Shown here: one piece after another, positions 5,401 to 11,645 of the stretch | Layout: every line of letters starts with the position of its first letter | How positions within the stretch are numbered: position 1 is the stretch's first letter | DNA from: an uncultured Bacteroidales bacterium | GTDB lineage: Bacteria; Bacteroidota; Bacteroidia; Bacteroidales; P3 | Reading direction: 5' to 3' | Length of the DNA stretch: 13,381 nucleotides | NCBI GenBank assembly: GCA_937876865.1 | Contig: CALEFF010000015.1 | Location: forward strand, 1-13,381 | Notes under the pieces: generated by a model | The model's input: only the letters and a program-made list of their open reading frames with translations | Databases searched by the model: none | What the model was told of the DNA's origin: nothing | Made by a program: the position numbers and the translations under genes

Positions 5401-6099
5401 TTAAATCAAATTTTTATTTCCAAGTTTAATAATAAACACTTCTTCGTTTGGTGCGCCCCATTCGGGCTTGCCTTTACCGATTGTAATACTCTCTATCTCG
5501 AATGTCATTGTTCGCTTCGTGTAGCCGTAGGAGAACTTGACTGCATCGTACTTATATAGATTGTATAGTTTTGTTTGTATGCAATTTACACAGCAGTTAT
5601 TCATGCAATCAATAAACCTATCTCTACTTACCCAATTATCACATAACCGTTTTATCCAATACGGTTTAATCTCTCTGTACTCCTCGGTCTTGATACCGCT
5701 CTCAATCATTTCGTACCACTCTTTCTTAAGTGGTAAGTGTAGGGTTTTCATTGCTTTAAGTTGCTTTAAGTATTCTTTGTCTATATAATTGTTTTCAATG
5801 CACTCTGATATGAGGCTAATAATCTCTTCGTAAGGGTTGTAATATTGGATATAAAATTTTATCAATGGCGAATCTGATATCTCAATCAACCTATGAAGCG
5901 ACCAAGCAGGAATATAAGTCTTCTTCATATTATATTTTAATGGATTATTATCACCATCTACTTTTAGGCGATACTCATCTCCACCTACCCAAAAATAGTA
6001 CATATCCGCTGTTTCAGGTTTCAATCCCAATTCCAAAAGGCGTTGGCTTTGAATTTTAGTGGTACAGACTTGGCTGTTAAATTTTAGTTCGTTTTCCAT
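5401..6099 (-). CDS. Fusion protein: phage-associated N-terminal domain plus ASCH domain
   Basis: A 232-aa protein. Residues 5-105 (TTKIQSQRLLELGLKPETADM, then PAWSLHRLIEI) are a domain I know as a short stand-alone hypothetical protein of Bacteroides phages. Residues 117-228 begin MKTLHLPLKKEWYEMIESG, continue KTEEYREIKPYW, and end with KGKPEWGAPNEEVFIIKLG. That matches ASCH-superfamily phage proteins, which also usually stand alone with exactly this Met as start. ASCH domains fold like PUA domains and bind RNA or modified bases. The junction lies at a 10-bp tandem duplication; with one copy the first gene would stop and the second start at an ATGA overlap. So this is probably a recent fusion of two neighbouring genes. 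The internal ATG at 5749-5751 could still give free ASCH protein. Confidence 0.78.
   Translation of the reverse strand: MENELKFNSQVCTTKIQSQRLLELGLKPETADMYYFWVGGDEYRLKVDGDNNPLKYNMKKTYIPAWSLHRLIEISDSPLIKFYIQYYNPYEEIISLISECIENNYIDKEYLKQLKAMKTLHLPLKKEWYEMIESGIKTEEYREIKPYWIKRLCDNWVSRDRFIDCMNNCCVNCIQTKLYNLYKYDAVKFSYGYTKRTMTFEIESITIGKGKPEWGAPNEEVFIIKLGNKNLI
5751..5770. repeat. 10-bp tandem duplication at the gene fusion point
   Basis: TTGCTTTAAG occurs twice in immediate succession (minus strand CTTAAAGCAA x2). Ten is not a multiple of three, so gain or loss of one unit shifts the reading frame. The duplication ends at the internal ATG of the ASCH half. With a single unit the upstream frame would read ...KEYLKQ then TGA, the TGA lying inside ATGA with the ASCH start. 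Confidence 0.9.
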
Positions 6100-6100
6100 A

Positions 6101-6469
6101 TCAATACATAAATTTAGAAATATACCCTGCTAAATATGCGCTTGCTTCAATGTCTGTAATGCCGCAATATTCAAGCACTCTATCTTCTATATGCCGTTTT
6201 TCGTGGTTAATAACCTCTCTACGAGTTTCTATATCTTTGAATGGATATAATACTACGACAAACTTTCTACGCAGCAGATTACGGAATGTATCGCCCCCGT
6301 TCATACTGCCATCTTCAATGTAAACTAAGACCTCATCAATACTCTCTTTATCAGGAGTAAGGTTTGAAAGTATGGCATATACTTCGGCTTTATCCTCCTT
6401 TGATTCAACTTCGAGGATTGTTATGTCAAAATCGTATATCGGTATTTTAAATTCCGTCTTTTTCATCAC
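6101..6469 (-). CDS. Zincin-like (HExxH) phage protein
   Basis: A 122-aa protein. Residues 6-75 form a beta-rich N-terminal half (FKIPIYDFDITILEVE, then GGDTFRNLLRRKFVVVLYP). Residues 89-93 are HEKRH, a perfect HExxH zinc-binding motif, followed by E108 (DIEASAYLAGYI), which is placed to act as a third ligand as in gluzincins. This layout (short beta lead, HExxH helix, then a Glu/Ala-rich helix) suggests a small metalloprotease-like fold. I recall similar 'HEKRHxEDR' proteins in Bacteroides phages, annotated as hypothetical. A peptidase activity is inferred, not shown. The ATG overlaps the stop of the upstream Cys-rich gene (ATGA, 6466-6469), and the stop is 1 nt from the next start. Confidence 0.68.
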   Translation of the reverse strand: MMKKTEFKIPIYDFDITILEVESKEDKAEVYAILSNLTPDKESIDEVLVYIEDGSMNGGDTFRNLLRRKFVVVLYPFKDIETRREVINHEKRHIEDRVLEYCGITDIEASAYLAGYISKFMY

Positions 6470-6657
6470 TCCATTGGTTTAAATATTTCACATTCTTCTG
6501 TTTCATAGTTATATTGCTCCTCAGTGTAAGGTACACATTCATTACTGAAAACGTGTGCTCGTTGATGATTATAAAACCTCACACATTTATTCCTTATAGG
6601 ACAATCTTCACCCATACAATGGGCTACATCTTTGATGTATGTTATTCCTTTGCTCAT
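6466..6657 (-). CDS. Cys-rich small protein, copy B
   Basis: A 63-aa paralog of the protein at 4528-4746. The first 16 residues are identical, C14, C19 and C25 keep their spacing, and the C-terminal YNYETEECEIF mirrors YDYETEQCEMF. The middle differs (C41 here, C35 there), so the copies have diverged where the cysteine ligand moves. Metal binding is inferred. The upstream 35 nt still encode the final residues of a DUF551-like protein (THYLPIPKLEV then TGA overlapping this ATG), but the rest of that gene is gone. Confidence 0.7.
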   Translation of the reverse strand: MSKGITYIKDVAHCMGEDCPIRNKCVRFYNHQRAHVFSNECVPYTEEQYNYETEECEIFKPME

Positions 6658-6692
6658 ACTTCTAACTTTGGTATAGGTAAATAATGGGTGTA
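6611..6692. repeat. 82-bp direct repeat, copy B
   Basis: This is the second copy of the block at 4700-4781 (79 of 82 identical). It includes the 5' end of the Cys-rich gene and the vestigial 3' end of the DUF551-like gene, which here has no body. Confidence 0.9.
6656..6692 (-). pseudogene. Vestigial 3' end of a DUF551-like gene
   Basis: In the frame ending at the TGA that overlaps the copy B start, the codons read YTHYLPIPKLEV, against YTHYLPLPKLEL at the end of the intact gene at 4743-4973. Upstream of this the similarity stops and the 80-aa gene ends, so only the tail was carried or kept in the duplication. Confidence 0.6.
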
Positions 6693-6705
6693 CTTTAGGG
6701 ATAAA

Positions 6706-6948
6706 CTATATAAAGTCATCTGGTGTAATATAACCATATTCTTCCATTCTCTCGATTGCTATTTCGATAGGCATTTCGCGCCCGTAATATTCAAGTATAA
6801 TTTCATCGCCATTACAAGCACTAACTTGTGGGGTATCTCCATTAAAACGAGCAAAAGTTAAGTATTTTTCAATACATTGCACTGCGCAACTCGCTTCGTT
6901 CAATTTAGTTTCTGCCTTTTTTACCGCATATCTTAAATTCTTATTCAT
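6706..6948 (-). CDS. Small acidic protein, unknown function
   Basis: An 80-aa protein that I do not recognise. The first 30 residues are helical (LRYAVKKAETKLNEASCAVQCIEKYLTFARF), followed by a short beta segment (DEIILEYYG) and a helix (EIAIERMEEYGYITPDDFI). The composition is balanced and the start follows the stop of the 37-aa gene by 1 nt (TAGTATG), so it is very probably translated as part of the operon. Confidence 0.6.
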   Translation of the reverse strand: MNKNLRYAVKKAETKLNEASCAVQCIEKYLTFARFNGDTPQVSACNGDEIILEYYGREMPIEIAIERMEEYGYITPDDFI

Positions 6949-6949
6949 A

Positions 6950-7063
6950 CTACAAACTTTTTAATAATTCTTCTTTGGTGGGGAAAAGGTATTCTTCCTT
7001 TGTCAATCGTGCGTAATTGTACAGCAGGTAGCACGTTAATTGTCGTGGGATTGGTCTTTGCAT
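6950..7063 (-). CDS. 37-aa small protein
   Basis: A short frame of 37 codons and a stop (MQRPIPRQLTCYLLYNYARL, then TKEEYLFPTKEELLKSL). It starts 2 nt after the stop of the DUF7666-type gene (TAACAATG) and ends 1 nt before the next ATG, so it fills the gap between two genes exactly. That fit and the protein-like composition, with a helix and a 'PTKEELLKSL' end, support a real gene. No family is recognised. Confidence 0.6.
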   Translation of the reverse strand: MQRPIPRQLTCYLLYNYARLTKEEYLFPTKEELLKSL

Positions 7064-7065
7064 TG

Positions 7066-7797
7066 TTAGACCTCCTTGAGTTCTCCATCAACTAACATAT
7101 ACCAAGTATCGGCTTTGATTCGCTCTCCATCAACTTTAACAGCTCGCACTTCTTTTATTGGATATGTTTTGCCATCCCAATTCTCTCGCTCGGCTATACA
7201 GAGCCAACTGCCTATTGCTCCCTTCGCTTTGCATTGATAACCTGCGGCGAGAGCAATAGAATTGTCGCCAGTTGCAGATGCTGCACCTTTGTAGCCCGTT
7301 GCAGATGCTGCACCACAGTAGCCCGTTGCAGATGATGCACCACAGTTGCCCGTTGCAGATGATGCACCTTTGTTGCCCGTTGCAGATGATGCACCACAGT
7401 CGCCCGTTGCAGATGCTGCACCACAGTCGCCCGTTGCGTGTTCGCTATTTTCGGGTGTAGATTTATCAAAAGTGAACTTAATCGCAGCGGACACAATGTC
7501 TTTAAGCGACAGCTCCGCACCTATCTTAATCTTTTCCGAGCAAGTTTTATCGCTCTCGCTTTTATCAATTGTTCCGCTTTGTTCTACCATGCAATACCTA
7601 CTCTCGCTTGGAGAATAATAACGGAACACATCTAATGGGTGTTCGCAAGCGTGGAAGCCACTTTTACATGCTTTAACTTCGCCATTGTGTTTGTACTCTT
7701 TCCCGATTTCATATTGAAATCCTCTGCATTTAAGGTCTTTATCAAAACCTTTGTACGCTTTAATTACTTTGTTTTTGTCTTTGTTTTCTTTTTTCAT
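7066..7797 (-). CDS. DUF7666-type protein with 9-residue ATGxxGAxS repeats
   Basis: A 243-aa protein. Residues 12-110 are the DUF7666-type domain I associate with phage proteins (IKAYKGFDKDLKCRGFQYEIG, then CKSGFHACEHPLDVFRYY). Residues 121-174 are six tandem 9-mers (ATGDCGAAS, ATGDCGASS, ATGNKGASS, ATGNCGASS, ATGYCGAAS, ATGYKGAAS), followed by two decayed units (ATGDNSIAL, AAGYQCKAK). Gly/Ala/Ser repeats of this kind suggest a stacked beta-helix or beta-solenoid. Residues 195-243 are a conserved tail (GSWLCIAEREN ... VDGERIKADTWYMLVDGEL). The Cys residues in four units would stack on one face. The function is unknown. Confidence 0.75.
   Translation of the reverse strand: MKKENKDKNKVIKAYKGFDKDLKCRGFQYEIGKEYKHNGEVKACKSGFHACEHPLDVFRYYSPSESRYCMVEQSGTIDKSESDKTCSEKIKIGAELSLKDIVSAAIKFTFDKSTPENSEHATGDCGAASATGDCGASSATGNKGASSATGNCGASSATGYCGAASATGYKGAASATGDNSIALAAGYQCKAKGAIGSWLCIAERENWDGKTYPIKEVRAVKVDGERIKADTWYMLVDGELKEV
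7276..7437. repeat. Six tandem 27-bp repeats inside the DUF7666-type gene
   Basis: Six near-identical 27-bp units keep the frame, with most differences in the two codons after ATG-Gly (Asp/Asn/Tyr then Cys/Lys). The repeat number can change without a frameshift, so the array is likely polymorphic between strains. Confidence 0.9.
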
Positions 7798-7891
7798 TGT
7801 TTATTTTTGTTTTAACGTGTTTTTTTATTTGTTTAATATCTTTAATCATTTTCGCCCTAAAAGTCCGTTAGAGGGCAAGAAAATAGGCAAA
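7798..7891. other. Gap with an imperfect hairpin
   Basis: This gap of 94 nt lies between the DUF7666-type gene and the upstream 157-aa gene. GCCCTAA (7854-7860) pairs with TTAGAGGGC (7868-7876) with a bulge. No strong T tract follows on either strand, so it is a weak terminator or an mRNA processing structure at most. No consensus promoter was found for the gene downstream at 7797. Confidence 0.4.
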
Positions 7892-8365
7892 TCAACCATA
7901 TATCTTATCAATTCTAATTCCGTATTGTTGTGCATCGGCTAATTTGGCATACATTCTCTGTCCGTTTACGATAATCAAGCAATAGTCTGGCGAGGGGAAT
8001 TGACCTGTCATTCTGATAACATCTGAATACGAATATAACTTTACTCGTTTGTCAAAGGTCATTATATCCGAAACCTTTAAGTCATACTTGTTGTTGCAGA
8101 TTGCGTGATTGACTGCGTCTTTTAGTTGGTTGGCGGTCATACCAGAATTGACAACCATTTCTGCAAGTATGGCAAAGAACTCGTTAGTTTGCTTTGGGAA
8201 TACGGCTCTTAACTTGCCGATTGCCGTAGCAACATCAGTCTTGTTTGCTTGTTGGTCGGAATAAACAGATAGTTCTCCGTTAGTTATTCGCTGCAAGGTT
8301 GAACCCTGCTTCGACAATTGCGTTGATTTCGTCTGCATCAACTGCGTGATAGTTCTTGCTTCCAT
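7892..8365 (-). CDS. Conserved-looking phage protein next to the replisome organizer, unknown function
   Basis: A 157-aa protein. Residues 1-35 are polar and probably disordered (Thr/Gln/Ser). Residues 43-95 are helical (DVATAIGKLRAVFPKQTNEFFAILAEMVVNSGMTANQLKDAVNHAICN). Residues 95-157 contain ISDIMTFDKRVKLYSYSDVIRMTG followed by a beta segment (YCLIIVNGQRMYAKLADAQQYGI). No P-loop is present, so it is not a DnaC-type loader. Starts at Met1 (8365) or Met10 (8338) both overlap the upstream replisome organizer, by 86 or 59 nt, implying translational coupling. A helper role in replication is inferred only from position. Confidence 0.7.
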   Translation of the reverse strand: MEARTITQLMQTKSTQLSKQGSTLQRITNGELSVYSDQQANKTDVATAIGKLRAVFPKQTNEFFAILAEMVVNSGMTANQLKDAVNHAICNNKYDLKVSDIMTFDKRVKLYSYSDVIRMTGQFPSPDYCLIIVNGQRMYAKLADAQQYGIRIDKIYG

Positions 8366-9137
8366 TGCTAAAATTTGTTTCTGCGTTTTTGTAATTGTTT
8401 TCTAATACCTTTGGGAAATTGTTAGGTAACACAAACCAATCAAAAGTGATTTGCCAAGGTTTGCCATCGTGTTTGCCTTGTAAGAAATCGGAATAGCGGA
8501 TATTATCAATTGCTTTTAAGACTTGCTCCTCGCCATATTGGTTGATTCGTGCGACAAGACTTTTGTATCGTTTAGAGTTACTATCTATCTTCGCTACTTG
8601 ACTAATACCAAAAACAGATAATGTGTTCCACTCTTCAACAACTCGTCGGACACTTTGTGTCTGACAAAGAATATCGTTAGATATTCTATTATTATCTATA
8701 CTCTTATCTCTTATCTCTGCGTTACTATTTAACGTTACGGTAGCGTTACGTAACGCTTTTTGTCTTTCACGATATTTTGCAACCCTTAATCTTGTTTGTT
8801 CTCTAACGTGTGCATCTGACTCTGCTCCAATCATTTTTTCAACTTCCGTCATATAGATAGTACCATCGTCAAGGACTTCCATCATATTTAATTCAGAAAA
8901 GATTTTAACTGCTGAACGGACTACATCTATATTTGTATCGGTTAGTGTTGATAGCATTTTCTCGTCATAAGGAACACTGTCAGAAAATCTCAAATTGCCT
9001 TCGTGTGATACACTTTCTACTAATAGTTTGAGATAAAACAAGATGTAGTCTTTGCCATTAGGCATACCCTCTATAATCCTTATATCGTGTCGCTTAAAGA
9101 AATCTTTGTATAGTTTTAGCCAATAATATTTTCCCAT
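8280..9137 (-). CDS. Phage replisome organizer (Phage_rep_org_N plus DnaD-like C-terminus)
   Basis: A 285-aa protein. Residues 3-105 match the replisome organizer N-terminal domain (PF09681) almost throughout: YYWLKLYKDFFKRHDIRIIE, then GKDYILFYLKLLVES, FSDSVPYDEKMLS, and a winged-helix-like TNIDVVRSAVKIFSELNMME. Residues 112-133 are a basic linker (VREQTRLRVAKYRERQKALR). Residues 165-255 are DnaD-like (VVEEWNTLSV ... RYSDFLQGKHDGKPWQITFDWFVLPNNFPKVLENNY). These proteins bind the phage origin and recruit the host helicase and primase. The origin is often inside or next to this gene, but I could not identify iterons. A terminator lies upstream, between it and recT. Confidence 0.9.
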   Translation of the reverse strand: MGKYYWLKLYKDFFKRHDIRIIEGMPNGKDYILFYLKLLVESVSHEGNLRFSDSVPYDEKMLSTLTDTNIDVVRSAVKIFSELNMMEVLDDGTIYMTEVEKMIGAESDAHVREQTRLRVAKYRERQKALRNATVTLNSNAEIRDKSIDNNRISNDILCQTQSVRRVVEEWNTLSVFGISQVAKIDSNSKRYKSLVARINQYGEEQVLKAIDNIRYSDFLQGKHDGKPWQITFDWFVLPNNFPKVLENNYKNAETNFSNGSKNYHAVDADEINAIVEAGFNLAANN

Positions 9138-9189
9138 TTTGTTTTATTTCTCATTTATAAAATTCACACAACGTTAGTTGTTGCTTAAA

Positions 9190-9214
9190 AGGAAGAGCCT
9201 TTCGGCTCTTTCCT
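9190..9214 (-). terminator. Hairpin terminator downstream of recT
   Basis: AGGAAGAGCC (9190-9199) pairs with GGCTCTTTCCT (9204-9214), with one bulged base and a TTTC loop. On the minus strand the stem is followed by TTTT. It would end, or partly end, transcription leaving recT before the replisome organizer, so replication genes may depend on readthrough or antitermination. No promoter could be placed in 9138-9189. Confidence 0.65.
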
Positions 9215-9219
9215 GTTTG

Positions 9220-10077
9220 TTAGAATAATTCTCCTGTTTCTTCATCAACCGCTTGAATTTCAGCATCTACCGCATTTGCGTTTAGTGCTTCTTTGATTCT
9301 CTCGGCAGCGGCTTGTTGTTGTTCGGCGTTAATGTTTGCTTGTGAATTGTTATCCACATATCGCACACTATCGTTTTCGCCAATTACCGCTTGGTCGAAC
9401 TTGATAGCAGACTGCATATCAACCGAAAGCGGAGCATACTTTGAAAGCAATAGTTTAAGGACAGTCTTTTTTGACATAGCCTGAAAATCGGTCTCCCATT
9501 TGCTATTCTTACGAACCCAATCGTTTTTACTTGCATAGGTTTGAGAGTAGCGCAATCCGTGATTTTTCAACTCTTGAACAGTCCAGTAAGACATCTTTTC
9601 AAATCCGTTAAGTAGTTTGAAGTATGCTACATAGCCGACAACCTTTGCCTTTTCTCGTTCTTCATCTGGTAGTTTTTGGAATTGCAATTCTCCACTCAAA
9701 AAGTCTTCTCCTACAATCTCGCCCTCACGCACATCACGCACGTTGATGGTCTTGAATTGACCACTACGCATTGCAAGTTGAACAAGACCACGATACCCCA
9801 ATTGGAACTGTGCCTCCGTTTTGTTTTCCTTGTTGTTTTTGTAAGGAATTACATAGGCAAATCCAAGATTTTGGTCAAGTGGTAAATCAAGAGCAGTTGC
9901 TTTTGTTGCCGCATACATAATGCTCAATGGTTCACACTCTTGAAGTGCCTTGTTGTTTGCTACTAATGCTGTTACGTTATTCACGAAAGCATTTTTCTTT
10001 TCTCCGAGTACTTGTGTTAAATACTCTTGTGTTCGCACGTTTGTAATCGTGCTGTTGAATCTTGCTAAATCACTCAT
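9220..10077 (-). CDS. recT: RecT family single-strand annealing protein
   Basis: A 285-aa protein of normal length for RecT. Clear family blocks include QECEPLSIMYAATKATALDLPLD, then LGFAYVIPYKN, AQFQLGYRGLVQLAMRSGQF, VREGE, and the C-terminal WETDFQAMSKKTVLKLLLSKY. RecT anneals complementary single strands and promotes strand invasion, acting with a 5'-3' exonuclease. That partner is encoded just upstream at 10113-11033. The last 50 residues are acidic and Gln/Ala-rich (NAEQQQAAAERIKEAL ... VDEETGELF), a usual RecT tail. Confidence 0.95.
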   Translation of the reverse strand: MSDLARFNSTITNVRTQEYLTQVLGEKKNAFVNNVTALVANNKALQECEPLSIMYAATKATALDLPLDQNLGFAYVIPYKNNKENKTEAQFQLGYRGLVQLAMRSGQFKTINVRDVREGEIVGEDFLSGELQFQKLPDEEREKAKVVGYVAYFKLLNGFEKMSYWTVQELKNHGLRYSQTYASKNDWVRKNSKWETDFQAMSKKTVLKLLLSKYAPLSVDMQSAIKFDQAVIGENDSVRYVDNNSQANINAEQQQAAAERIKEALNANAVDAEIQAVDEETGELF

Positions 10078-10112
10078 AAATGTTTAGATTTTAGTTGGTT
10101 AATAAATAATTG

Positions 10113-11033
10113 TTAGTTAGGTGTAGTGATTTTCACATACGCCTTTTTGTTTACTTGTTTTGTGAATTGTTCTAAAAGTTCTGGGTGCTTTCTACCAAAC
10201 TCTTTCTTGTCAAAAGACGCCATCTTTGATTCGGGAACAAACGTTATAACGAAATGTTCGTTTTTGATTGATTTTACATTTGCCGATAACATCAAATCAG
10301 CCATCTTTTTCTTGAACTCGTCCAACTTTTCGTTCATTTCGTTTATTTGCGAAATGTAGTTGCCCATCAGCGATATTTCCTCTTGCATTGTGTCAGGAAG
10401 ATACTCAACAAAGAGTTCGTCTCTTGGGCTGTACACAAACCCTTTTATTTCCCTTTGTAGCACTTCTAATCCTTTTTTGATTAAAACATCACTTCCATCG
10501 TGAAACTCCGTTAGAGTTAAGAAATTTGCGTCAAAACACTCTGATTGATTCGTTTGGTAGTGAGAAAGAAACAATCGTGGTTTTTTGTGCTTTGCTACCG
10601 ACTTTTCTTTTAGCAACATATAGTGCCAATTGAATTGACTTTTGTATGTTTCCAATGTTTTGGCAACATCGTTTTTTGTTGCCTTATTTTCTACCCAAAT
10701 AAGTTCCTCTTCGGTTTCAATCTCATAATCAATGTGGTTTGAGATATAAAATCCATACTGCTGACTAAGTCTTTCACTCTTGTAGTAGGGATTGCTTTTC
10801 GCTTGTGGGTATTTTTGTTTTATGATTTCATAAATACCCATCTCGATTTCGTCTCCAAGTCTTGTTGCTGTTGTAGAGAATTGTTTTCTCTCAATCATTC
10901 CAAGCAATTCTGCAACACGTTGTCGGTCTCCCTCACTAAGCGAACCTCTTAATGCAATTCTCTCAATCATAAGAGCATCGCTACTGCCAAGTCCACCTTG
11001 TCTTTTTTTAATAATTTCCTCTTTGTAATCCAT
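10113..11033 (-). CDS. YqaJ-like PD-(D/E)xK exonuclease (RecE-type partner of RecT)
   Basis: A 306-aa protein with the YqaJ/lambda-exo nuclease layout. GGLGSSDA at 13-20 matches the family 'GIGGSDA' motif (D19). RLGDEIEMGIYE at 59-69 gives the Glu motif, SNHIDYE at 98-104 the Asp (D102), WVENKAT at 113-119 the ExK (E115, K117), and Q133 in SQFNWHYML the family QxxxYM-like motif. It would digest 5' strands of linear DNA and hand 3' tails to RecT. Residues 220-270 are a helical extension (NYISQINEMNEKLDEFKKKMADLM). Its start overlaps the upstream 84-aa gene by 26 nt. Confidence 0.87.
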   Translation of the reverse strand: MDYKEEIIKKRQGGLGSSDALMIERIALRGSLSEGDRQRVAELLGMIERKQFSTTATRLGDEIEMGIYEIIKQKYPQAKSNPYYKSERLSQQYGFYISNHIDYEIETEEELIWVENKATKNDVAKTLETYKSQFNWHYMLLKEKSVAKHKKPRLFLSHYQTNQSECFDANFLTLTEFHDGSDVLIKKGLEVLQREIKGFVYSPRDELFVEYLPDTMQEEISLMGNYISQINEMNEKLDEFKKKMADLMLSANVKSIKNEHFVITFVPESKMASFDKKEFGRKHPELLEQFTKQVNKKAYVKITTPN

Positions 11034-11262
11034 AATTTTTAATCGTTAATAAGTAGTCGTTAATTCCTCTTCTTCTTACAATTAGTTCCATTCTATACAA
11101 TGCCATCAATTCTCTACGAATGTCTTTGTTTGGAAATTTTCTTTTTAGTTCTGCCCCTGATATAAGAAGTGGGGCAGACTTTCCGTTCATATCATCAAGC
11201 ATTGATTTTATTGTGTTAAAGACCTCTAATTGCTCGTTTGTAAGGTTACTTTCTCTATCCAT
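11008..11262 (-). CDS. Small winged-helix-like protein, unknown function
   Basis: An 84-aa protein. Residues 8-30 form a helix (NEQLEVFNTIKSMLDDMNGK). Residues 33-79 (PLLISGAELKRKFPNKDIRRELMALYRMELIVRRRGINDYLLTIKN) read like a winged helix: turn, recognition helix, basic wing, closing strand. DNA binding is inferred, and no family was recognised. It overlaps both neighbours (26 nt at its end, 37 nt at its start), so it is probably translationally coupled within the early operon. Confidence 0.6.
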   Translation of the reverse strand: MDRESNLTNEQLEVFNTIKSMLDDMNGKSAPLLISGAELKRKFPNKDIRRELMALYRMELIVRRRGINDYLLTIKNYGLQRGNY

Positions 11263-11438
11263 TCTTCAATTGTTTCGTTTGTTATTTGTTCAACAAAATG
11301 CTTTGTAATGGTGTTGTTGTGAAGAATGATTACTCTATTGAATACTTTGTCAAAGAAGATTTGTGTTAGTTTGTTATAACTTGTCCAAACCACTCTATTG
11401 TCATTTTCTTCAATTATTCTCCCTAATTTTGGTTTCAT
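11226..11438 (-). CDS. Small protein, unknown function
   Basis: A 70-aa protein, not recognised. It shows a beta-type first half (GRIIEENDNRVVWTSYNKLTQIFFDKVFNRVIILHNN) and a helical end (TKHFVEQITNETIEEWIEKVTLQ). The ATG lies in an ATGA overlap with the stop of the HTH_39 gene, and its end overlaps the next gene by 37 nt. Overlaps at both ends support translation in the operon. Confidence 0.55.
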   Translation of the reverse strand: MKPKLGRIIEENDNRVVWTSYNKLTQIFFDKVFNRVIILHNNTITKHFVEQITNETIEEWIEKVTLQTSN

Positions 11439-11632
11439 AGCGAATAACTTGCAAAATGTTTATCCCCATTGCTTACCATCTTTGTTTTAATAGGCAGACC
11501 CTCTTCTTTTAGTTCGTAGATTCGTGTCGCAAGGCGAAAACAACCAAATAGGTTTAATGCGTCAATAGGTGTTATTGACTTCCCAGACTCCAAATGTTGT
11601 CTAATCTTGTTTTTTTGTGATTCTGTTCTCAT
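11435..11632 (-). CDS. HTH_39 helix-turn-helix protein
   Basis: A 65-aa protein that consists almost wholly of the HTH_39 domain (PF14090): HLESGKSITPIDALNLFGCFRLATRIYELKEEGLPIKT, then a short wing ending FASYSL. The family pattern 'sgxsItpxeAlxlfGxxRLaaRIxeLrxxG' is matched closely. These small proteins occur widely in phage early regions and are expected to bind DNA, perhaps as transcription regulators. Its stop is coupled to the next gene through ATGA. Confidence 0.85.
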   Translation of the reverse strand: MRTESQKNKIRQHLESGKSITPIDALNLFGCFRLATRIYELKEEGLPIKTKMVSNGDKHFASYSL

Positions 11633-11645
11633 AATCGTTTTTTTA

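Noticed and set aside
7262..7440. Regular 27-bp repeats that could be taken for a CRISPR array
   Set aside because: The units are contiguous with no spacers and stay in frame within a long coding region, so they are protein repeats.
7212..7520. Minus-strand 102-aa frame with HHLQRATVV repeats
   Set aside because: It is the 27-bp repeat array read in a wrong frame; the frame with the DUF7666-type domain is continuous at both ends.
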